Source: Edaphochlamys debaryana (Eukaryota > Chlorophyta > Chlorophyceae > Chlamydomonadales). From it: a stretch of 64,000 nucleotides of DNA. The stretch's first letter is position 1, and every line of letters starts with the position of its first letter. The notes beneath the pieces were generated by a model that worked only from the letters and a program-made list of their open reading frames with translations, did no database searches and was not told the origin of the DNA. The stretch covers positions 434,001 through 498,000 of the forward strand of contig JAEHOE010000016.1 in the NCBI GenBank assembly GCA_016858145.1, in the 5' to 3' direction. Of the stretch, positions 55,258 through 64,000 are shown piece after piece. The translations under genes and the position numbers were made by a program.

Positions 55258-57557
55258 TTTGGTTCGTCTTTGCGCCGCAGGTCACGAGGCCCACTTCGTA
55301 ACAGTTCTCTATCTGTTCACAAAACAGTACAGCTTGTCGCTCGTAATGTCACGCCGGCTTATCCTAACCTGCGCCAAACCTTACGACAAGTACCGTCGAT
55401 CCCATCCCGCCCGACGCGAGGCGACACGGCAGGGCGCGGCGCGGCGCGACAGGCAGCTCTCGACAGCTAAACAGCTGTGGCATGCTTCCCCCAGGATCCC
55501 CCCCGGCGCGCGGCGTCGGCTCGGCCGGCAGGGCGCGGCGCAGCGCGGCTAGGCAGCTACTGACAACCATGACAGCTGAACATCGTGGCATGTATGCTTT
55601 GCCCGGTTCTCCAGCGTCTCTCCATGCATGTCGAGCATACGCCCGGCCTCCCCGCGTCACCCCGGTCTCCTGACTGGCTCCCGGCCCCCAGTCGAAGGAC
55701 CGGACGAGGGACCCCTGGCGGACCTGGGACCCCTTCAAACGCTCCCTATATGATGATTCGGTCCCTCTTATAAGGGCTGCTCACAGTGCTCAGGGATGAT
55801 CCTCCGCGGTTTGACGACATCCGGAGCCTGACAAATGCATGCCTCCTTGCTGTGCACATGCAGGCCTGGTGGCACAGCTGCCTCTGCCTGCGCAGGGCAA
55901 CGCTGGCGAGTTGCATGCTTCTAACACACGCCCTTATTTGTGCATGGGACATAGTGTAGCGGACAGGCTACCCCGCCGGGCGGAATACCGCAGAAGCGAG
56001 GCTTCTGACAAGTCTAGACCTGCCTTTTAAGACGCATCTACTACACATAGCCTGTCCATCCACCTCTTACTTCGCATCCCCCAGCCTTTCAATCATGGCG
56101 ACAGCGTGCCAATCACATACAGCGCAGCAGCGTGGAGGCCCCCTGCAAGCACATAACCTCACAGAACCCCCGCCGCGCAGCTGCCGGCCGGTGCCTCAAG
56201 GACCAAGCTTGGCGACAATCGGAATAAGAGGGAGAGAAGCTGCTCAGAAAGCAGGGGAGAAGGCACCTCAACATCTACAACTTCCCAGCCCCAGCCGCCA
56301 AACGTAAACATGTAAGCACACCGCTTGCGGTGCAGAACTAAAACTCCACCGATCCCCAGCAGTGCAAAGAATAGCGCGTGTCTGGTCTACATAATGCCAT
56401 CAGGCAAGCGCTTAGCCAAGTCTGTGCCACCGCCTTGTATCGACAGTAACACGTGTTTGTTGACCCCAACGGCCCCGCCTACCCCTAATGCAGGACCATC
56501 GATGCCCGCGCCGAAAGGCTACCAAGAGCAGGCAAGAAGCAACAAACCTAGGCGCATGCCCTCCCTGTCCTGTGCATTGAAACGTGAGGCCACTAAATGT
56601 GTGGCTGCAGATGTGTAAGGTGATGTTCTGGGGTGGGATGGACCCACGCGCAAGCCAACGCAAGACAGAAGGGCGCATGAATACCGCAGCACAATCCCAC
56701 GGGAAAACCACACGAGGCATGCACACGCACGCCCTAGCTAGACAACTGTTTGTCCCATCTGGACTGAACAACACGTGGTTTGGAGGCTTCCTGTGACGGC
56801 CCTCCCCAAAAAGGCCATGGCGTGGCGTGGCGTGGAAGAAACCCAGGAGCACCCCTGATGATCATACTTGTGATCCACTACCTCCTTTCGTTGTATCCAT
56901 CGTACTCGAGTCCTCTCTCGTCCCATATGCATCTACAGCAAATCTTTGCACGCCGTTTCCATGTACCGCGTATGTACCGTTCGGTCTTCGCAACCGTAAG
57001 CCGCGTCACAGCCATGGCTGTAGCACGGCATCCTGCACGCCTCCACCCGCACTCTCGTAAGCCCCCCCCCTAGGTTTAGCTGTGGACCCGATCCCCAGCA
57101 GGCGCAAACAACACGAAGCCGGGGCTATGATTCCCTGCTCATCACGCATAACCTTCGCATCAATCCCGGTAGCCCCAGAATCGCAACCCGTTGTCAAAAG
57201 TAAGATGCTCTTGCAGGCATCCACACCTGTGACGACTAGGTAAACCATCGGCTGATCACCACAAGGCGAGGCGGGGTGCACACCCCAGACCCGTCCGCCG
57301 ACTGGGCGCTTGGCCTCAATGGCTGTGCACACATAAATTCTCCTCCTTGCAAGGCAAACTGCAAACTGCAGTTCTTTGGCTGCGCTGATTAAGACTGAGC
57401 CCTCAGCCCCAGCCGCAGTGCGCCGCCGCTCAGTGCGTAGTGGCTCCCCGCCGTAGGCAACGGATCAGCGCTGCCCGCTCAGCACGGGTCGGCTCCTCCC
57501 TACATCAGGTCCACCTCTTCCTTTGGAGTCTCCTCTTCTACGGGAAGTGAAAGAGGG
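55258..57557. other. 2.3-kb intergenic region
   Basis: No gene supported on either strand. The left end is the promoter of EGF-like gene 2, with no clear TATA box. The only structure noticed is the imperfect ~100-bp duplication at 55427-55600. Confidence 0.4.
55427..55600. repeat. imperfect ~100-bp direct duplication
   Basis: GGCAGGGCGCGGCGC begins at about 55428 and again at 55527. Each copy continues with a GGCAGCT block, ACAGCT and GTGGCATG, with small indels between copies. Confidence 0.65.
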
Positions 57558-58558
57558 TCAAGGCGGGTTCAAAGCGAACAAGGGCAGCCGATTGCGGCAG
57601 GCAAGTACGCGGCCTAGGAGGGGCGTGAAAGGCAGAAAGGCCACCAGGGGAGAGGAGGCATTGCGATCCGAGGCAGCGTTTACGCATCGTCGCAAGGGTT
57701 GATACTCCGCAGGTGTGCAGTTGTTGGGGTGGAAAATACAGGTGCCTAGTTGTCTAGACTGCAAGGGCCTGGGGTACGCACGCCTCTCACCTGTGCACTC
57801 AGCAGAGTCACCAACAGTCCGGTAGCCTGCTTCACACCTGCAAGCGTAAATTGGTTCTAAATTCCCGTCCGCTTACTCGTCATCAACAGTGGACAGCTCC
57901 TGAGGGCGTGTCGCCAGCTATCTAAGCTCATTCCCATTACTCATTAGGGCCCCCGGTCTAAACCCTCATCCTCCCCAGGTCCTCCCCTGTCCTCCCACTC
58001 ACTCGCAGGAGGCGGTGGTCGTCAGCGTGTTGTAGACGCACACGGAATGCGCTGCACATGCCATGTTGATGCATGGGCTCTCTGTGGGGAGGGGCGAGGT
58101 AGGGCCCGGAACGCGTCTAGCGTCAGGTGGGGGTGGGGGTGCGCGAAACCGTGCGCGGAAACCCCGGAAAGCGTCGGAACGTCAGTTGTTAGGGCTCCTG
58201 ACGACAAGCCAGTAGCATACCCGGGCACACTCACCTATGCAGTTCTCCTCAGCGTCTAGTACGAGCTTGGGTGCGCCAACGCGGGCCAGCAGACATGCGC
58301 ATTTGCGGGTTGTGGAGCTTGTGGGTAGGCAGGTGGCGCCTTTGCCGCAAGGGTTCATGATGCAAGGCATGTCTGCGTTGAGCGAAATGAAGGTCCCTTA
58401 AGCAGCGGCGCGTGCTGAATGCCGTTGACAGCCATCCTTTGCAGCGGCCACTCACCAAAGCGCGACACCGCAGACGCCCTAGGTAACGCGAGAAGGGCTA
58501 TAAACGCTAGCATTGCCATCATCAGCTGGAGGCAACGCGCACAGGAGTGGGCGACCAT
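57558..58558 (-). CDS. secreted EGF-like Cys-rich protein, paralogue 3, shortened
   Basis: The first four exons follow the plan of the other two copies: 58456-58558 (signal peptide, MMAMLAFIALLALPRASA), 58235-58372 (CIMNPCGKGATC with a Cys-rich tail), 58003-58081 (CINMACAAHSVCVYN) and 57791-57837 (CEAGYRTVGDSAEC). The third and fourth modules of the relatives are missing. After CEAGY... either the usual GTGAGA donor is used with no good next exon (the nearest acceptor leads to an immediate stop), or translation runs on in frame to a stop at 57558, adding about 75 residues that include LGTCIFHPNNC. It is either a naturally shorter member or a gene in decay; the end coordinate uses the read-through reading. 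Confidence 0.6.
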
Positions 58559-60494
58559 ATCGCGTGTAGTTTCGGCTGTTGGCCTCGAGTGTTTCCAACG
58601 CTTGTGGAGTGATGGCTATACAGGTATAGGTAGGTCCGTAGCCCTTCAATACGCGAGGACGCCATTGTGCAATTCACCACACGGGCGACGGGCCCGACAG
58701 GTCCGAGCGCCCGTCATACGGGTACGTTCCTGTGCCATGATCGGCAGAGTCGCTTACGCGAACTCTCTGACGGTCCATGCCGTAAGCGCTTGTGTCGCTT
58801 TCAGCTGAGGTTGTTCCCCGTACCTCGCGAAGAAGACGGCACCGCGCGGCCGTAATCGCGGCCGGTTGGCGTGTTGTCGAACCCGCCGCGAGCCCTCGTC
58901 CACCCCCCCCCCTCCTGCCCCCAGCCGGCTCTGAGCATGCCCCCGATCGTCCAAGCTGCTGCGCCCGCAGCAGTCCGGCGTTCGCGCCGGAGCAGGGTCA
59001 CCCCCGCTCCGTCACAACGTGTCTGAGATTCTCTGGTGTTCCGAGCCGGCCTGCCCGCGAAAGCAGACAGGGCTGCCCAGCTCCTGCCATACGCTTTCAT
59101 GACTGGCCTACCCGTATCAAACCACTGAGCTGCGCGACAGTCGGGGCTTGCCCCCTTAATGGGAGCGGGACTCTGGGGTAAGGTCTGCATGTCCGGTGGG
59201 GCGCGGGCGGCGGGGGGAGGGAGGCCGCATCCCGCATGGCACGAGCGTTACGGCGCGTCACAGCAACTCGAACGGAGCCCCCGCGTCCCGCGCCAGGGCC
59301 GCCCGCAGCCCGTGCGGTCCACCGCTCTGCCCTTTGACTTAGACGGCACTCAGCTTCTACAGGGCGACCTGCGGCGTGACGGCGGAGGATGGGGCAAGCC
59401 AAAGATTAGTCGGCTGAGCTGGCTTCTACTTCTGGACTTCCGGCCGACTGTCCAGCCGTCTTAGATAGCAACACTGCCTCATTGCCATCACCCAGTAGCC
59501 AGTCCTCGGTGGTAACAAGCCTGGCCAGGACCTGACATATTGTTGCCCCTCAACCCGAAAGCATTTGCGCCCGAACCACAACGACCGAGGGCCTCCTGCC
59601 TAGTGCAACTGCACACACACACCGTCCACGTGGACACAAGGAGCACCCTTCGGCCACCATTCCGCGAGCACCCACTCGACAGCTAGGATTTACGCTGCGT
59701 GAAGCGCACAAGGCAACAACCTCCTGAACATGCCGCCCTGTTTCCGTCAGTGGAAGCCTGCTACCGAAACCCCTGCGTTAGAGCCTGCCTGCGTCTGCGC
59801 CCTCTCGGCGCCATCCTACCGCTACCCTAACCCAGGCCGTCTGCCCCGCCTCACCAGCCGTGCTATTACCGCGCCCATTTAATGCACGCTGTTTGCACCT
59901 GCCCTGCCTGACACCCACACGCTACTCCCTGATCGACTTCTTCATTATCACGCCGCGCCCCTGCACCTGTGCAATAAACTCTACTGTCTCACACACCGGC
60001 GGGGTCACCCCAGAGCCCGCTTCACACCGACACACGCCCATCACCCCCCGGTTCCAAGCCAGCTCACACGCCATACGGGGGACCGGGGTCTCGGGCCAAG
60101 ACAAGCCCACACCAGGCCCGGCCCAGCCCGGCCCGGTGCACTCTATTTGCCCCACAGTCGGCCCGTGCGCCTCCGAGCCCCTGCCCTTGCTGGGCGATTA
60201 GGCCCACGGCACGTGAGCCGGGCCACGCATCCGCCTGCAGCCTCGGCCCTCACCGCCTCTCTGCCCGGCCAAGGCCCCAGGTCTCCGCCCTGTCCAAGCC
60301 GCCGCCCTCCCGCGGCGCACGCAGGGCCGACACTGACCGAAGGCCGGCGGCAGAGGGCCTCCCGCGCTGCCCTTGCCCTCTCCGCCACCGGCACCACCCG
60401 CGGCGCACGCAGGGGCTGCCGCCGACCGGGACCAGAGGCCCACCTGTCCACCCTCTCCCCCGTCTTCGCCACATCCCTTGCGCCCAACTAGGGT
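58559..60494. other. 1.9-kb intergenic region
   Basis: No gene supported. It covers the promoter of EGF-like gene 3 at the left and the 3' end of XPB at the right. Open frames here are GC-driven and match no family. Confidence 0.4.
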
Positions 60495-63400
60495 TCACTT
60501 CTTGGGCTTGATGCCCAGCTTGCGCGCCCACGCCTGCGCCTTCTCGCCCTGGTACTGCCCCTTCTTGGCGCCGCCGCGGCCGCCGCCGGTGCCGTACTCC
60601 ATGTAGCGGTACCCGGCGGCGCCGGACAGGTTCGCCATGTCGCCCAGGCGCCGCCGCGCGCCCGGCCGCCCCGCCGCCGCCAGCCCCTCTGCGTCCTCGT
60701 CCCTCAGGTGCTCCGTGCCCGCCTCCTCGGCGCCCGCGGACAGCACGCGCGAGAGCAGGTCCAGCTGCGAGGGGCGGTCCGCGTAGAGCAGTCCCTCGGT
60801 GCCTGCGGCTGCGTCCAGGAGGTTGGTCACCACCTGTCATGGGGGGGAGGGGGGAGAGAGAGGGGAGAGGTAAGGGGGGTTGAAGGTAAGGGGGGCACGA
60901 GGGCGAAGGAGAGAGGGGACGGATGGGTGCAGTGCGAGCGCAGGTAGAGCAGGAAATGCCGACACGAAGGAGCCGAGTGGGGAATGGATGTGTCGTGAGG
61001 CTCCCGCATGGGTTGCCGCGAGGATCCCTCCCGGGCCCCTGCCCCCATGCCCCCCCCCTCTTGCCTTGAAGGAGTAGCCCTGGTCGATCAGGAACTGCTG
61101 CCGCTTGGTGCTGAAGTACATCTCCTGTACGGCAGGGGGCGGTACGGTACAGCGCGGAAGCGGTCAGATTGTATCCCTTGCCCCAACGACCCGGCGACCG
61201 CCCCACAGCACGGCTCCTCCTCCCCTCGGCTCCGCCCTCGGCACCCTGCGCCGTGCCCCAACAACGCTCCCCTTCTCTGGCCCCTCCCCCGAACTCCCCG
61301 CCCTGTCCTCGCCCACCTGCGTGTCGTTGGACACGAGCGTGTAGAAGAAGGCGTTGAACTACGGGGGGGAAAGGACATGACGGGAGCACAATTGGTGACT
61401 GAGTGGAGCATGTGCACATCAAGCCTGGTTTGCCCAGCATTACAGGGAACAGCACGCTGTGTCTGGTTGCCAGCGCACCTGTGCCCCACCTCCCCACCCC
61501 ACACAACCCTCGCCGCGCACCTCCTCCTCGTGCCCGCTGCCCGCCTTGCCCCGCTTGGCCCTCAGGATGCGGCCCAGGCGCTGCGCCTCCTGGCGGCGGC
61601 TGCCCGCGTGCGAGGAGATCTGGATGAGCACGTTGGCCTCGGGGATGTCCAGCGAGTTGTCGCCCACCTGGGGTGAGGGGAGGAGGGGTTGGGGGCAGGG
61701 ATGGGGGACAGGAGAGTGGTGAGGGCTTGCGGGGGCGAAAGCGTGCGTGCGGCTGGGTTGGCGCCATGACCCCCCCCGCATCTCATCTCACGCTTACAAA
61801 CTCTCAACACCCTACCCCTGACAGCAGCTATCCGCCTTCAATCTCAACCCCCCTCCCCCCCGTTCCCCAAGCCACTCCCCCCACACACACCTTGGACAAG
61901 AAGACGGTGTTGATGTCGGGGTGGTGCTTGAAGGCGTGCAGCACGCGCGTGCGCTCGGCGTGCGAGGTGGGGCCGTAGATGAAGGGCTTGCGCAGCCGGG
62001 TGGCGTACTCGCGCAGCGCCCAGATGTTGTCAGAGAACACGATGATCTGTACGGCAGCACGACAGCGCGTACGGCAGGGGTTACGGCAGGGAGTACGGCA
62101 CACATCATGCAAGTGCATCATCAGCACAAGGACGGGGGCCGGGTCCTGACCGCTGTTGGTCGCAGTGGCTACACGCGGCATCTTCACACCCGGACCTTGA
62201 TACGGTTATGCCGTGCCCTTGACCGTCCGCAGACCCACCAAAACCTGTCAGCCGCACCCCACTCCACACCGACACCTAGCCCCTCTCACCTTGTCCCCCC
62301 GCACTCGCTCGTGGAAGTCGATGAGGAACTGGCAGGCCATGAACTTGTTGGGGTTCATGACGTAGAGCAGCTGCTTGCGGGGGGAGTTCTCCTTCTTCAG
62401 GTACTCCCTGAAGAACTCGGCCGTCATGGGGCACCACACCTCGGCGCACTGCGGGGGACAAGCGGGTAACAGGGCACACGGTGTCGGCGTAGGGGGGGCA
62501 CAGAGAGGAAGAGACCAACCCCCACCCCCCCTTGCATGCCACCAACCCAAGCCACAGCGATGCACCTGCCCGACGAGCACTTAGGCGCAGCCCGCAGCCG
62601 CCACGACCCTCCGCACACACACCCCTTCCTCTCCCTTCCCACGCGCCTGCACGTTGGCGATGTGGCCCGCCCGCGTGAGGTCCAGCCAGTTGGCCTCGTA
62701 GAGCTTGGGGCCGATCAGGAAGTTAAGGTCGGCGATGCGCTCGTCCTCGCGCACCTGGGGGGGTGGGGTGGGGCGGTAGAGGGGAGGGAGGATGGGCAGT
62801 GAGGACAGGGTCCGGTGGTGGCAGGTATGTGGCAGGCAGTCTAAAGGGTGCGCCGCAGGGAAGGCAGCAGCAGGCGGCGCAGGCGGCGCATCCCCGCTGT
62901 AACCGTCGGCTTTCACCCCGCAATCCCTCCCCGTCGCCCCTCCCCCCCCCGCACCAGGGTGGCCGTGAGCCCCAGCTTGCAGTGCGACTTGCAGGTGGAG
63001 ATGACCTGGGGGTGGGGGGGTCGGGGGGGTGGGGCGGAACGGAAACTGAGAAGAAGCAAAAAGAACGGACGCAAAGCAATCCGGTAGGGTAGGGACGGCT
63101 CGCGGCTGAGGAGAGGCAGGTGCAACGCAGTGTGGCCCCCTCCCCTACCGTACGTCCCCCTCCCGTACGTCCGTACCGTACGGAACATGGCGGCCGGCAC
63201 CACGTGCACCTCGTCCATGAGCAGCAGGCCCCACTCGCGGGACCGGATGATGTTCATGATGCGCTCGGACTCCTCGGAGCGCTTGCCTGGGGGGGGGGCA
63301 TGGGATAGGGGTGTGTGAGGGTCAAGGGTCGAGGGTTGAGGGGCAGTGGGGGGCCGGGGGAATGGGTGATGACGAGCAAGCGGAGGGGGACGGGGTTGGT

Positions 63401-63781
63401 GGGTAAGGGAGCAGGGAGCAGGGGTAGCAGGAGGATGACGCAGGCGCATCGGGCATGATGGAGGACACGACAGGGCACAGAAAGGGGGGGAGCGCAGAAA
63501 GGAACCGCGGAAACCCGTCATCGCTATCGACCCCAACTTGCGTACCCGAGAAGGCGATCATGGTGAAGGTGGTCACCAGCACGCCCACCTCGCCTGGGGT
63601 GGGGTGGCAGGGCGGGGGGCGAGCAGGTACAGGAAACATGTTTTCAGCCGAAGGGCGCGAGAAGTCCACTTCCGCGTTCGCCCACACACAATCCCCGCCC
63701 CTCCTCACCCGGGAAGATCTCCTTGTTCTCCGAGGTGAAGCGGGCGATCTGGTGGTCCCCGATGGAGGTCCACAGCTGGAA
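60495..63781 (-). CDS. XPB: TFIIH DNA helicase XPB/ERCC3, C-terminal half (5' part outside window)
   Basis: XPB is the 3'-5' translocase of TFIIH, used in promoter opening and nucleotide excision repair. Eleven exons in coding order: 63709-63781, 63546-63593, 63177-63286, 62955-63005, 62647-62754, 62290-62448, 61891-62046, 61521-61667, 61317-61358, 61065-61124, 60495-60833; 430 residues, phase-consistent. Visible in order: [17 protein letters not shown], motif II as DEVH ([16 protein letters not shown]), motif III GLTATL, the RED loop in [41 protein letters not shown], motif V region ([16 protein letters not shown]), motif [14 protein letters not shown], and [14 protein letters not shown]. 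Human XPB is 782 residues; the Walker A motif and N-terminal half lie beyond 64000. Two introns (after NVQ and after YSFK) start with GC. The C-terminal tail differs from the animal one, as is usual. Confidence 0.95.
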
Positions 63782-64000
63782 CTGAGGGAGAAAAGGTGGA
63801 GTGGGGGTGGAGCTTGGAGGTGGAAGAAGGCCGTGGGATGGGAGGGAGGCCAGAGCCAGCCGTGCTGCGCCGTGCTGTGCCCGCCCCTCAACCTCCCCGC
63901 ATCCACTGCGGCAATCCTTTGCTGACCCGGGGCGCACGCATGCACCCATGGAGGCGTGCTGTGCTTCGGCCCGTGCTGCGCCCTGCCACCCCCGCTTCTG
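63782..64000 (-). other. XPB intron, window edge
   Basis: These bases lie upstream of the first visible XPB exon on the minus strand and contain no XPB-like coding sequence, so they are intron. The next exon should encode the region before FQLWTS and lies outside the window. Confidence 0.7.

Noticed and set aside
60250..61767. 505-codon minus-strand frame over XPB
   Set aside because: It is a different frame from the conserved XPB exons and reads through their introns; XPB motifs are absent from it.

Overview
This 64 kb window is nuclear DNA from a green alga of the Chlamydomonas/Volvox group (Chlamydomonadales). The evidence is high GC, many short GT-AG introns with C-rich 3' ends, a matrix metalloprotease of the gametolysin/VMP type with hydroxyproline-type Pro-rich linkers, secreted Cys-rich proteins, and a TGTAA poly(A)-type signal after one gene. 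Exon structures were built by hand from splice sites, reading phase and protein similarity; no search was run.

Layout. 0.4-3.2 kb: a weakly characterised plus-strand gene (possible F-box/LRR type, acidic tail). 4.1-4.5 kb: a small unidentified minus-strand ORF. 4.57-16.24 kb: a tandem array of a ~2,196-bp unit, five full copies and one partial, almost identical except in G tracts. 16.8-18.7 kb (minus): GNAT-like paralogue 1, divergent from 19.17-24.71 kb (plus), the SUMO E1 catalytic subunit UBA2/SAE2 in 19 exons. 25.13-25.45 kb: a relic of the PHD/GNAT gene found further on. 25.96-32.74 kb (plus): a secreted gametolysin-type metalloprotease with a QExTH metal site, two Pro-rich linkers and a C-terminal discoidin-like domain. 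33.29-34.95 kb (plus): GNAT-like paralogue 2. 35.5-45.03 kb (plus): a very large PHD-finger/acetyltransferase protein of the plant IDM1 type with a ~1,900-residue low-complexity tail. 45.65-47.09, 53.65-55.26 and 57.56-58.56 kb (all minus): three paralogous secreted EGF-like proteins with the same exon plan. Among them lie an ankyrin-repeat relic (48.6-49.0 kb), GNAT-like paralogue 3 (49.78-51.58 kb, minus) and a second relic of the PHD/GNAT gene (52.17-52.36 kb). 60.5-63.78 kb (minus): the C-terminal half of the TFIIH helicase XPB/ERCC3, running off the right edge.

Themes. UBA2 and XPB are housekeeping nuclear genes; the PHD/GNAT protein is probably a chromatin factor. The metalloprotease and EGF-like proteins are secreted and fit extracellular-matrix biology. 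The rest is repeat-driven: the array, three dispersed copies of one GNAT-like gene (two recent and in opposite orientation), and fragments of the PHD/GNAT gene in two other places. I see no mobile-element core genes, CRISPR array or RNA genes. I find no convincing new multi-gene system; the most unusual objects are the 2.2-kb array, the GNAT-like/PHD duplication network, the multidomain QExTH protease and the EGF-like cluster.
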